In this document: positions 1-8,148 of the stretch, in pieces
How positions within the stretch are numbered: the first letter of the stretch is position 1
Layout of the letters: every line of letters begins with the position of its first letter
From: Opitutia bacterium
GTDB lineage: Bacteria > Verrucomicrobiota > Verrucomicrobiia > Opitutales > Seribacteraceae
Direction of reading: 5' to 3'
Assembly: GCA_002692605.1 (NCBI GenBank)
Contig: NZLE01000063.1
Coordinates: 4,546 to 22,729, forward strand
Length of the DNA stretch: 18,184 bases
Program-made: the position numbers and the translations under genes
The notes under the pieces: model-generated
The model's input: only the letters and a program-made list of their open reading frames with translations
Told to the model about the DNA's origin: nothing
The model's database searches: none

Positions 1-82
1 GGTTCCCCAAAGCTCCGATGGTGTCAAAGCGTTGTTGGTCGGTGCAGTACCAAAGAATATTCGGTCGATCGGTCATCTCCAT
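1..82 (-). CDS. Sulfatase, N-terminal fragment (cut by window edge), probably cytoplasmic
   Basis: Reading the minus strand from an ATG at 82 gives MEMTDRPNILWYC followed by TDQQRFDTIGALGN, running open to base 1. The RPNIL...TDQQR..TIGALGN pattern is the opening strand of S1-family sulfatases; the D of TDQQ is a calcium ligand position in the family. Only 27 codons are visible, so the catalytic CxPSR site cannot be checked. The core begins 4-6 residues after the start with no room for a signal peptide, so a cytoplasmic location is inferred, unlike the other two sulfatases here. The start overlaps the stop of the upstream permease gene as TGATG (stop 84-82, start 82-80), a sign of translational coupling; a second in-frame ATG at 76 is also possible. 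It is the third visible gene of a TctC-TctA-sulfatase operon. Confidence 0.85.
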   Translation of the reverse strand, partial: MEMTDRPNILWYCTDQQRFDTIGALGN

Positions 83-1548
83 CAAGGTGTATTCTTTCGA
101 GGCGATTTTGCCGATCCTTTCTTTTTCCAAACCAGTAGGCTGACTGCCGTGATCAACAAAGCGAGGGAAATGGGCCGGGTCACCAAAGGAAAGTAACTGC
201 CTCCGCTTGCCATCAAGCCGGCGCAAAGATTTTCCTCGGCTACCGGTGCAAGGACGAAACCGATCACAAAAGCGGCCAAGGGCAATTGAGCCTTTTCCAT
301 ACGCCAACCCACTACGCCAAAGACCAGCATCACCCCGACGTCGAACCACAAACCGTTCAAGGCATAAGCTCCCCAGATGCAGCAGGCCGTTACCAGGGGA
401 AAGAGAATTTTTTTGGAAACCGATGAGAGTCTGGCGATCCAACGGGCGCAAACGAGCATCACCAGATACATCATCAGGTTGGCTACGAGAACGGTTCCGA
501 TGATGGCGTGCACCGCATCGGGGTTTTGCCTGAAAAGCAAAGGTCCGGGTTGTAGGCCGTGAACGATGAGGGCTCCAAGCAGGACAGCTCCGATTACGCT
601 TCCGGGAACGCCCAGGGCGATGAGCGGAATCAAGGCTCCCCCCACGGTGGCATTGTTGGCTGACTCCGAGGCGATGATGCCTTCTTCACTTCCTTTCCCG
701 AAATCCTCAGGCTTGTCCGAAGTCCGCTTTGCGGCCATATAGGCAGCCAGTGATCCGATGTTGGCGCCTACGCCGGGCAAGACGCCAATCAAGGTTCCTA
801 TGCCAGACGAACGAAAGAGATTGAGAAGCTGGCTTTTCCATAACCCCGGTTCGATCCATGCGGAATCGTTCCCCGAAACCTTTTCCACCGGACCGTCCTT
901 ACCGGTGAGATCCTCGAGAATCTTACCGATGGCGAACATTCCGATGAGCACGGGGATGAGACGGAAACCTTCGTTCAGCGAGGTGAAGCCAAAAGTCCAG
1001 CGAAGCTCGCCGGTGGCGGGGTGCATTCCGGGCATCGCAACCAGCACCCCCAAACTACCCGCGAGCAGGCCGCGGGCCCTGCTGGCATCGCCCACGCCCG
1101 CAAGTAATGCAAGGGCCAGAATTACCAGGGAGAACAGTTCGAAGGGACCGAGTTTGGTCGACCAATCAGCCATCGGTTCGGACAATTGCCAAAGCGCGAC
1201 CCATGAGACCAAACCCCCGAAGAGCGAGGCGCCGACTCCCAGACCCAGGGCTCGTCCCGGACGTCCTGAGATGGCCATGGGGTAACCGTCCAAGGTGGTC
1301 ATGACCGCGGCCGGAGTCCCTGGCATTCTTAGGAGAGTGGCGCTGATCAATCCCCCGCTTACCGCTCCCACGTACATGCCCACCAAGAGGACAAGTCCCG
1401 AAACCGGTTCCATGGAAAAGGTCAGAGGGAGGGACAGGGCAATCAACATCGTGCCAGTCAACCCGGGCACGGCGCCAACGGTTATGCCAAGGACGGTTCC
1501 AAGAAGGGCAAGTCCGAGAATCAGGGGATTTGCAAAGAGATCGATCAT
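82..1548 (-). CDS. tctA: Tripartite tricarboxylate transporter (TTT) permease, TctA family
   Basis: This 488-residue, strongly hydrophobic protein is the large permease subunit of a TTT transporter, which imports organic anions bound by a periplasmic TctC-type protein using an ion gradient. Family hallmarks are visible: an N-terminal GAVPGLTGTM loop, LLRMPGTPAAVMTTLDGYPMA, and in the second half GVLPGVGANIGSLAAY followed by EGIIASESANNA and LIPLIALGVPGS. About 500 residues is normal for TctA. The ATG at 1548 is chosen over one 36 bases upstream because an AAGGA lies 8 bases before it and it overlaps the tctC stop as ATGA. The C-terminus ends in a basic KKKGSAKSPRK tail. The 3' end overlaps the sulfatase start by one base. 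The cargo cannot be told from sequence. No TctB small membrane subunit is encoded beside it. Confidence 0.95.
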   Translation of the reverse strand: MIDLFANPLILGLALLGTVLGITVGAVPGLTGTMLIALSLPLTFSMEPVSGLVLLVGMYVGAVSGGLISATLLRMPGTPAAVMTTLDGYPMAISGRPGRALGLGVGASLFGGLVSWVALWQLSEPMADWSTKLGPFELFSLVILALALLAGVGDASRARGLLAGSLGVLVAMPGMHPATGELRWTFGFTSLNEGFRLIPVLIGMFAIGKILEDLTGKDGPVEKVSGNDSAWIEPGLWKSQLLNLFRSSGIGTLIGVLPGVGANIGSLAAYMAAKRTSDKPEDFGKGSEEGIIASESANNATVGGALIPLIALGVPGSVIGAVLLGALIVHGLQPGPLLFRQNPDAVHAIIGTVLVANLMMYLVMLVCARWIARLSSVSKKILFPLVTACCIWGAYALNGLWFDVGVMLVFGVVGWRMEKAQLPLAAFVIGFVLAPVAEENLCAGLMASGGSYFPLVTRPISLALLITAVSLLVWKKKGSAKSPRKNTP

Positions 1549-2597
1549 TGCATTTTTCCTTCTCTCCAAACAAAAAAGAAACAAGCGACGACCACGCCCA
1601 GGACCAACTCGGGCAGGGGTGGTAGGGGAGTCGGTTTTTCAAGGGTTATCCCACGGAGGTTGGCGCTCCTCGAACGCACGGTCTCGAGGAGTGGCTCTCC
1701 GACTTGAAAGAAGGGTTCCATGTGAAGATTACCGAGACGAGTGCGAACGAAATCGGTCTCCATGGTTTGTCGCAGAAGATTTTGGAGGTAAGAGAGGCGA
1801 GGTTCGGGCGTCCCCTTGGGCGCCCACCAGAATTGCATCAGGCCGTGCACCGCATTCACCCCTTGTTCCTTGGCCGTGGGGAGATTGGGAAAAGAGGGCT
1901 CGCGCTCTTCGCTCATGGTGGCGAGAGCCCGGATTCCCGCCGCCTTGAACTGTTCGTATTCCGCAACCGAAAAGCCCGTTAGGTCTACGTGCCCTCCCTT
2001 GAGTTGGGCCAAACGTTTGGCTCCCCCACCGGTTTGAGTGAAACGGAATTTGGCGCCTGGCATCCCCTCTTGCAGAAAAAGGGCCGAGTAATGATTGGGG
2101 GCTCCCAGGTTGGTTCCGAATACGTATTGATAGGGTCTTCGAATGGCTTCTTTCATAAGGTCATGCAAGGATTCGAAGGGAGAGCTTTCGCTGACCGCAA
2201 CCACCACGCCACTCCTCCCCGTGGCGGCGAGGGGTTCGAAATCCGAAGGTCCCCAATCCGCGTTACCGTAGTGTTGGGCGGTGTAGATCCCGTCATGGAG
2301 GCAGAGCAGGGTATGTCCGTCCGGTTTCGCCTCCTTGGCGGCTCGGCTGCCTATGGTCCCTCCGGCTCCGGCCAGGTTTTTCACAACGATCGGAAAAGGG
2401 CAGAGCTGGTTTTTTCTTATCGCCTCCTGAAAGATCCTGACGAAAACGTCACTGCCCCCGCCGGCGGCAAAAGGTACGATGACAGTGATCGCTTTTTCGG
2501 GAAACGCTTCCTTGGCGCCCGCGCCAAGGCAGAGGCTGGCAAGCAGAGAGACGGCGAACCTAAGGAAAGGTCGCATGCGGATGGGAGTCAAAGGCAT
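1545..2597 (-). CDS. tctC: TTT-family periplasmic solute-binding protein (TctC/Bug-like) with hydrophobic C-terminal tail
   Basis: The 350-residue product has a Sec signal peptide (cleavage probably after GAGA, near residue 28), then the Bug/TctC opening EKAITVIVPFAAGGGSD (residues 34-50). Later come GTNLGAPNHYSA, LKGGHVDLTG and a FPNLPTAKEQGV segment, all typical of this binding-protein family. It should capture an organic anion in the periplasm and deliver it to the TctA permease encoded next. Odd feature: after the normal end of the fold, residues about 318-350 form a proline-rich linker and a hydrophobic stretch (LVLGVVVACFFFVW) ending in WREGKMQ, which looks like a single C-terminal membrane anchor. 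The stop overlaps the tctA start as ATGA. The start may be at 2597 or 2576 (MRPFLRF); neither has a clear ribosome binding site. First gene of the operon. Confidence 0.93.
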   Translation of the reverse strand: MPLTPIRMRPFLRFAVSLLASLCLGAGAKEAFPEKAITVIVPFAAGGGSDVFVRIFQEAIRKNQLCPFPIVVKNLAGAGGTIGSRAAKEAKPDGHTLLCLHDGIYTAQHYGNADWGPSDFEPLAATGRSGVVVAVSESSPFESLHDLMKEAIRRPYQYVFGTNLGAPNHYSALFLQEGMPGAKFRFTQTGGGAKRLAQLKGGHVDLTGFSVAEYEQFKAAGIRALATMSEEREPSFPNLPTAKEQGVNAVHGLMQFWWAPKGTPEPRLSYLQNLLRQTMETDFVRTRLGNLHMEPFFQVGEPLLETVRSRSANLRGITLEKPTPLPPLPELVLGVVVACFFFVWREGKMQ

Positions 2598-2780
2598 GTC
2601 CCGACCCTAATCATGCTTTTGCTCATTGAAAAGCACCAAGACGGAAAGGCTTGAAGCTTCTTCGCCCCAACTTTGATCACCCCCGTGCCTTGCGTTTGAT
2701 TTTCGGCACAATTGGCTTTCATAAAAAAAACAATAAAAATATGGATAAAATCGTCCTCTTCCGCTATTAATCTTAAAAAT
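2598..2780. promoter_or_regulatory. Divergent intergenic region between the tctC operon and the DUF1552 operon
   Basis: These 183 bases separate two outward-reading operons, so at least two promoters should lie here. The right half is strikingly A+T-rich (about 2719-2750). A possible plus-strand sigma70-like pair is TTGGCT at 2712-2717 and TAAAAA at 2734-2739, with a 16-base spacer. This is a weak match and inference only. No convincing operator palindrome or minus-strand promoter was recognised. Confidence 0.35.
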
Positions 2781-4097
2781 ATGAATCGTAGAAGCATGTT
2801 GCAAAGTTTGGCGGCGGGTTTCGGCGCCGCTGTAGGTGGTGGTTTCCTTCCGAACCAAACCTTTGGGATCGGTTCGACCGCTTCACCGATGAAACGGGTT
2901 ATTTTCTTTTTGCAAAACCAAGGCTTTGACCCTGCGACCTGCATACCCAGTGAGATGAATGCCAGCGGTTCGCTGGCCAATGCCAAGCTACCCGAGCCTA
3001 TCGAAGCGCTTGAACCATTCAAGGATCGGATGCATATCATCAATGGCTTGCATGGACTTCACACAAGTCCCTCCCATAGTCCGTTTTTCGGCGCCTTGGG
3101 TGGTTACCGGGGTAGCGATGGCGTTCCTCCGGCCGGTCCGACGATTGATTACGAGCTGAGTAAAATCCTTCCGCAAACCTTACTTCCTCACCTATGCATA
3201 GGTATGGATTCAATCGAAAACATGCGGGCCAAGCCTACCGTGGCCAACCTTTCGGCAAGCGGAGCGGGTCAGCCTATTTTCATGCATTCCAATCCCAACC
3301 ACTTGTATCAGCTCTTGTACGGAGGAATTGCAGAGGGAGACATTCGTAATCAGCATGAGGCTCGCTCCTCCATGCTGGAACGGATTGAGAGCATGGTTTC
3401 ATCGGAAGGGCTCGAACTCCCGCTTGGTGAAAAGGAGCGCTACGGACATTACCTGCGCGGGTTCGAGGATATGAACGGATTGCGTGAGCGTCTGGCCAAA
3501 GTGTCCGGGCATCTCAAGAAATTCGCGCCCGTAGTCGATGAGAGATACACGAATCCTGAATTCGAAACCGATTGGCACGATTCCTTGCTTGATCTTGGTA
3601 TCTCGGCCTTGAAGTCGGGAACCACCAACACTTTGACCATCGGTTCCGGGCGGGGCGAGATTTTCGGTGCCTGGAAGGGCTTGGGAATCGAGCAACAGGG
3701 ACACAACTTGGGTCACATGAAGCAAAAGGACAATCCCATCTGGATCAAAATTCGACAGTACAACTCCCGGATGTTGGTCAAACTGATGGAGCAGTTGGAG
3801 AGCGTGCCCGAAGGCAATGGCTCGATGATGGACAACACTCTGATCGTTTACACCAGCAACAACGCCGACAAGCAGCATACCAACGGTTCGAATTGGCCGG
3901 TGATGCTTCTTGGCGATTGCGGAGGAGCCTTCAAGACGGGTTGTTTCACTCAATTGGACGGCAAGCGTCCCATCAACGCATTGTACAACTCCATTCTACG
4001 GGTATCCGGAGTCCAAGCCGACCGTTTCAACATGTCTGAAGCCATGGCCAAAAAGTACGACTCGGGAACCGGACCCCTGAAGGAAGTTCTCAGTTAG
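2781..4097 (+). CDS. DUF1552 protein, module 1, twin-arginine signal
   Basis: This 438-residue protein of unknown function begins MNRRSMLQSLAAGFGAAVGGG, a twin-arginine-type signal that predicts export in folded form. The body matches the DUF1552 layout: an early RVIFFLQNQGFDPATCIP strand, a central helical region, and near the end a TLIVYTSNNADKQH block (H366) followed by WPVMLLGDCGGAFKTG. Length is normal for the family. ATG 2781 is preferred because the frame upstream offers only a TTG at 2712 and the Tat motif starts here. The next gene begins 2 bases after this stop, and DUF1552 genes are commonly paired with DUF1592-type cytochrome genes, so the two products probably work together outside the cytoplasm. 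The reaction is unknown. The C-terminal motif departs from that of the second copy (see 6787-8145). Confidence 0.94.
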   Translation: MNRRSMLQSLAAGFGAAVGGGFLPNQTFGIGSTASPMKRVIFFLQNQGFDPATCIPSEMNASGSLANAKLPEPIEALEPFKDRMHIINGLHGLHTSPSHSPFFGALGGYRGSDGVPPAGPTIDYELSKILPQTLLPHLCIGMDSIENMRAKPTVANLSASGAGQPIFMHSNPNHLYQLLYGGIAEGDIRNQHEARSSMLERIESMVSSEGLELPLGEKERYGHYLRGFEDMNGLRERLAKVSGHLKKFAPVVDERYTNPEFETDWHDSLLDLGISALKSGTTNTLTIGSGRGEIFGAWKGLGIEQQGHNLGHMKQKDNPIWIKIRQYNSRMLVKLMEQLESVPEGNGSMMDNTLIVYTSNNADKQHTNGSNWPVMLLGDCGGAFKTGCFTQLDGKRPINALYNSILRVSGVQADRFNMSEAMAKKYDSGTGPLKEVLS

Positions 4098-4099
4098 CC

Positions 4100-6673
4100 G
4101 TGCTTGGTAAGATCGCTCCAAGGGCCCTCCTGTTATGTGGAGCCGTTTACCTTTATGCCGAACCCTACGTACCGGGCGAACCGGTTTCGGGCACTTTTCA
4201 AAGCCGAGCCGAACCTTTTTTGGAAAACCACTGCTTTGACTGTCACGATGACGAAACCAGCGAGGCCGGGCTTAACCTTCTTGAACTTGGGCCCGTTGAT
4301 CAAATCAACGCCGCAGTCTGGAAATCCGTATGGGCGCAAGTGTCCATGGGTGAAATGCCTCCGAAGAACAAACCCCGGCCTCAGATCCTCGACCGCCTCC
4401 GGTTTTCGGAGTGGATCGTTCGCGAATTGCGTGATGAAATGAAAGAGAAGGGTGGTTTCAAGGCGGATCTTGACCCCAAAAAGGCAAATTACCTCGATCA
4501 TGATCTGCTCTTTGGCGAACTACCCAAAGGGATCGTGCTCAAACCCACCTCTTCCCCCACACGGCTCTGGCGCATCACTCCTCAGGAACACATCACCAGA
4601 TTGAATGAACTGATTAACACGGAGCCCGTATATGACCCTGCCAAACCCGGTCTTCGCACTCGTGGAGATTTCGTGCCCACCAATCATGGGGGTGAGCTGA
4701 AACTGTATTTCGGAACGGATCGGATCATCAGGTGGGAGGGGGGAACGGTCGCTTATCAAACTGCAGTGAAGAGCGTACCGGTGGTTCTTTCATCCAACCG
4801 AAAGCATGGCTTGGAGAATTATGCGGGTTTTTATTCGGTGAACAGCTCGGAAGCCACGCAAATTCTGAACAAGGCGGAGGATATCCTCAAGTACATGGCC
4901 TATGGTCCGATGAGCCTTGTGGAATTTCCCGAGCAAATCACCGATGATCCGAAGACTTACGATCAGGTAAAACCCAAGGGTGACCTAAGGGGCTTGCCTT
5001 CCGCCATCGTATACAACACCAAAGTCTCCAGACCCATCACTCCGGTTTATGACTTGATGGCTCAGGAAAGTTTCAGCGATCCGTCGATTCTCAGAACCAT
5101 AGATTATTTGTTCGAAGCTCTGACCTTCCGCCCCCCGACGGAGGACGAATCAAGGGAATATTCGGAGATTGTTCGGAATTCCATTGATAAGATTGGCCGT
5201 GAGGACGGCGCATTCATGGGGCTTTCGTCAATCTTTCTCGACCGGGACGCTCTCTTTCGAGCGGAGCTCGCGAAAGAGGGGGAGCCTGACGAATATGGTC
5301 GAGTCATGCTGCAGGACTGGGAACTTGGATTGGCCTTGAATCATGCCCTTCGCTACATCAGACCGGACGAAACCCTCAGAAAGGCAATCACGGAGGGAAA
5401 GATGAAAACCAAGGAAGACGTGAGACGTGAAGTCTCGCGTATGCTGGAGGATGATTCCATTCGAAAGCCAAGAATACTCCGCTTCTTTCGGGATTTCTTC
5501 GATTATGATTTGGCTGGATATATTTGTAAGGATGAAAAAGCTCTTGCCGGAACGGGATCCTCTTCAAGAGGAGCCGCCTACTTTCGGGCCATGTTTGATG
5601 CGACTGCAAGTACGGATCGCTTGATCGAATTGATCCTGGCTGAGGATGAGGAAGTCTTGAAGGAATTGTTGACTACTCAAAAGGTGGTTCACACCCGAAA
5701 TGATCGCGTGCTGTTCGGGCGAAGATATAGCAAGGAAGAGAGAGTCATCGCTCAGCAGGAGAAGAAGAGGGCTGAGGAATTGGCCACTGCTGAAATTGCT
5801 GAAGAGCGGAAGATTCTGACCAAGGAAGTCAATCAGCTTGAAGCGGAGGCCAAGACCAACCAGAGCGACAAATCGCTCCAAAAAACGTTGGCCAAAAAGC
5901 AAAAGGAGCTAAAGGCCTTAATCAAAAGAATGGCGGATATGAAAAGAAAGGCCGGAAGCGTTATAAACACGAACGTCAAGGAAGCGGATTTTTCGGGTAA
6001 GCAAATCTTTGCTCGAGTGAGTCGGCGCTCCTTTGGCCAAGGTTCCATGAAACCGGAAAGGACCCTCTCTACAGTGCCGGAGGGTCAGCGATTGGGGATT
6101 CTGACCCATCCGAGTTGGTTGGTTTCTCATTCCGACGCTATGGATAACCATGCGATTCATCGTGGCATCTGGGTTAGGGAAAGGCTACTCGGTGGAGGGA
6201 TTCCCGATGTGCCGATCACCGTGGATGCTCAACTTCCGGATGAACCGAACGTATCCCTTCGCGAGCGCATGCGGGTAACCCGTGAAAAGTATTGCTGGAG
6301 TTGCCACGAGAAAATGGATCCCCTTGGCCTTCCTTTTGAAATGTACAATCATGCGGGGATTTATCGTACCACCGAGTTCGATGAACCGGTTGATTCTTCG
6401 GGGGAAATCGTGGATTCGGGAGACCCCTCTCTGGATGGTCCCGTTGCCGATGCCATGGAGATGATCGAAAAACTCGCTGACAGCGAAAGAGTCGAACAGG
6501 TCTTCGTGCGGCACGCCTTTCGCTTTTGGATGGGGCGTAACGAGACCCTGCATGACCGTCCGGTTCTACAAGCGGCCCACAAGGCTTATCGGGAAAGCGG
6601 TGGCAGTATGAAAGCCCTGATTCTTTCGCTTTTGACTTCGGATGCCTTTCTGTACAGAAGGGCCGATGGTTGA
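4100..6673 (+). CDS. Secreted PSCyt/DUF1592-DUF1588-DUF1585 cytochrome-like protein, module 1
   Basis: The 857-residue product starts at a GTG two bases after the DUF1552 stop; AGGA lies 15 bases upstream. A signal peptide (about residues 1-20) precedes a planctomycete-type cytochrome domain with CFDCH at residues 45-49 and a GEMPPKNK loop, where the methionine could be the distal haem ligand. A degenerate DUF1587-like segment (from about 154), DUF1595-like (about 333-390) and DUF1592-like (about 406-473) regions follow. Residues about 543-617 are a very charged K/E-rich insertion likely to form a coiled coil. DUF1588 (about 667-757) holds a second haem motif CWSCH at 732-736 followed by KMDPLGLPFE, and DUF1585 closes the protein. 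Probably a periplasmic redox partner or oxidoreductase acting with its DUF1552 neighbour. Substrate and reaction are not known for the family. Confidence 0.93.
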   Translation: MLGKIAPRALLLCGAVYLYAEPYVPGEPVSGTFQSRAEPFLENHCFDCHDDETSEAGLNLLELGPVDQINAAVWKSVWAQVSMGEMPPKNKPRPQILDRLRFSEWIVRELRDEMKEKGGFKADLDPKKANYLDHDLLFGELPKGIVLKPTSSPTRLWRITPQEHITRLNELINTEPVYDPAKPGLRTRGDFVPTNHGGELKLYFGTDRIIRWEGGTVAYQTAVKSVPVVLSSNRKHGLENYAGFYSVNSSEATQILNKAEDILKYMAYGPMSLVEFPEQITDDPKTYDQVKPKGDLRGLPSAIVYNTKVSRPITPVYDLMAQESFSDPSILRTIDYLFEALTFRPPTEDESREYSEIVRNSIDKIGREDGAFMGLSSIFLDRDALFRAELAKEGEPDEYGRVMLQDWELGLALNHALRYIRPDETLRKAITEGKMKTKEDVRREVSRMLEDDSIRKPRILRFFRDFFDYDLAGYICKDEKALAGTGSSSRGAAYFRAMFDATASTDRLIELILAEDEEVLKELLTTQKVVHTRNDRVLFGRRYSKEERVIAQQEKKRAEELATAEIAEERKILTKEVNQLEAEAKTNQSDKSLQKTLAKKQKELKALIKRMADMKRKAGSVINTNVKEADFSGKQIFARVSRRSFGQGSMKPERTLSTVPEGQRLGILTHPSWLVSHSDAMDNHAIHRGIWVRERLLGGGIPDVPITVDAQLPDEPNVSLRERMRVTREKYCWSCHEKMDPLGLPFEMYNHAGIYRTTEFDEPVDSSGEIVDSGDPSLDGPVADAMEMIEKLADSERVEQVFVRHAFRFWMGRNETLHDRPVLQAAHKAYRESGGSMKALILSLLTSDAFLYRRADG

Positions 6674-6706
6674 GTTTTCGGAGAACCTTTACCTTTGATT
6701 CCCCCC

Positions 6707-6726
6707 ACTTGGCAAATGTTCCAAGT
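6707..6726 (+). repeat. Short inverted repeat between the two DUF1552/cytochrome modules
   Basis: ACTTGG at 6707-6712 and CCAAGT at 6721-6726 are perfect complements around an 8-base loop. Two further C-G pairs are possible beyond a 2-base mismatch. It lies in the 113-base gap between module 1 and module 2. It is followed by A residues rather than a T-run, so it is not a classical intrinsic terminator; a weak RNA hairpin or a protein-binding site are alternatives. Confidence 0.3.
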
Positions 6727-6786
6727 TTGGAAAAAATGATTTGAGATTGATCGGGTGCTTTCTTTAGATTGAAGGGTATTCAGATC

Positions 6787-8145
6787 ATGATTTTCTCGAG
6801 AAGGCATTTCATTCGTACGGCCGGGGCTACCGTTCTCATGCCATTTTTCCCTTCCCTTGGGTACGGACGAACCGAGGACCTTTTGCCCAATAAGAAATTG
6901 GTCATGATGTATCTCCCGAACGGAATCCTCCGACGGAACTTTTTCCCCGGCGAAGAGGATGCGACCTTGCCGGGTTTCGTAGGTGGATTCAATGCGGACA
7001 AGACGAAGGATCAAAGAAGACACCTGAACGACCCGGGCATCTATCCCTTGGAGTTCACTTCCACGATGCGTCCCTTGAAAAAGCACCGGAACGACATCAC
7101 CATGATCACCGGTCTCGATCGAACCTTCAAACACGGGCAGGACGTCCATGCCCAGGGAGCGTCCTGCTACCTGACGAGCGTATCACCCGATCAGGCAATC
7201 GAAAAAGGCATGCGCTACCCGAACGGGCGAAGCCTCGATCAGGTGATTGGAGATCAGGTGGGGCGCACTTCGGTATTCAATACGCTTGAAATTTCCTGCA
7301 ATGGATTCACCGCGGGTAAGGAGGATATCTATTTCGACAATATCTCATGGTATGGTCCCGGAAAAATCGCTCCATCCATCAAGAATCCGCGCAAGTTGTA
7401 TGACCGGTTGTTTATGGCGGATTCCTATCGCGAACACGTCCGGAACGTGACGGATTTGATTTTGGCGGACACCAACAGCCTCGCCCGAAAACTGGGTGCC
7501 GGAGATCGTGATTCCCTGGATGGGTTCGTGACCATGCTTCGCGACATTGAGAAGCGAATCGAAAAACTGGAAACACTTGTCCAGGCGGTCGATCTCAAGC
7601 AACCCAGCAATGAAGTTCTTCCCCGTGGCGAATATATCCGCTTGCAGGCGGACCTGATGCTCGCCGCCTTGCAAATGGGCATTACGAACGTCAGCACTTT
7701 TATGATTGGTCCCGAGCGCTGGGATGCCTCGCTGATGTACGAGGGAGTATTCGACGACCCGGTCCAGCACCATAACATGACCCACAACCAAAAGAAGGAA
7801 GAGGTCGCGAAGGAACTTCAGAAAATTGACCTTTTTCACATGGAGCAATTTTCCTACGTTCTTTCCCGGATGAAGGAATTGAAGGAGGCGGACGGAACCA
7901 GTCTGTTTGACAATTCTCTGATTACCTTTGGGGCCGGATTGGGTGACGGGGCAACCCATCAGTTTTTCGATTTGCCCATGATTCTGGCCGGAAGGGGGCA
8001 GGGGCAAGTCAAGCAAGGCCGCTTCATCAAGTGCAAGAGCGGAACACTGAATTCCAACCTTTGGCTGACCCTGGCAAACCTGATGGGACTGGAAATCGAT
8101 GATTTCGCGGATAGCAGTGGTCTCCTTTCCGATCTCTGGACGTAG
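6787..8145 (+). CDS. DUF1552 protein, module 2, twin-arginine signal
   Basis: This second DUF1552 protein has 452 residues. It starts MIFSRRHFIRTAGATVLMPFF, whose SRRHFIR is a close match to the Tat consensus. The body has the family layout, opening with KLVMMYLPNGILRRNFFPG and ending with a LITFGAGLGDGATH block (residues 378-391) then FDLPMILAGRGQGQVKQGR. That GxGLGDGxTH...LAGR pattern is the usual DUF1552 form, so this copy looks more canonical than module 1. ATG 6787 is preferred over an in-frame TTG at 6769 because it begins the Tat signal; AAGGG lies 10 bases upstream. It follows module 1 after 113 bases, enough for its own promoter, and is linked to the next cytochrome gene by 3 bases. 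Function is unknown; export and partnership with the following protein are inferred. Confidence 0.94.
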   Translation: MIFSRRHFIRTAGATVLMPFFPSLGYGRTEDLLPNKKLVMMYLPNGILRRNFFPGEEDATLPGFVGGFNADKTKDQRRHLNDPGIYPLEFTSTMRPLKKHRNDITMITGLDRTFKHGQDVHAQGASCYLTSVSPDQAIEKGMRYPNGRSLDQVIGDQVGRTSVFNTLEISCNGFTAGKEDIYFDNISWYGPGKIAPSIKNPRKLYDRLFMADSYREHVRNVTDLILADTNSLARKLGAGDRDSLDGFVTMLRDIEKRIEKLETLVQAVDLKQPSNEVLPRGEYIRLQADLMLAALQMGITNVSTFMIGPERWDASLMYEGVFDDPVQHHNMTHNQKKEEVAKELQKIDLFHMEQFSYVLSRMKELKEADGTSLFDNSLITFGAGLGDGATHQFFDLPMILAGRGQGQVKQGRFIKCKSGTLNSNLWLTLANLMGLEIDDFADSSGLLSDLWT

Positions 8146-8148
8146 TCC

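Noticed and set aside
1295..1948. A 217-codon plus-strand frame over the tctC/tctA junction
   Set aside because: The translation is arginine/proline-rich without any domain pattern and spans two well-supported genes on the other strand.
2588..3043. A 151-codon minus-strand frame that could look like a gene upstream of tctC
   Set aside because: It covers the intergenic region and the 5' part of the first DUF1552 gene; its sequence has no recognisable features and would place a gene over the expected promoters.
7345..8016. A 223-codon minus-strand frame opposite the second DUF1552 gene
   Set aside because: Antisense shadow of a gene with a Tat signal and clear family motifs; no upstream site or domain of its own.
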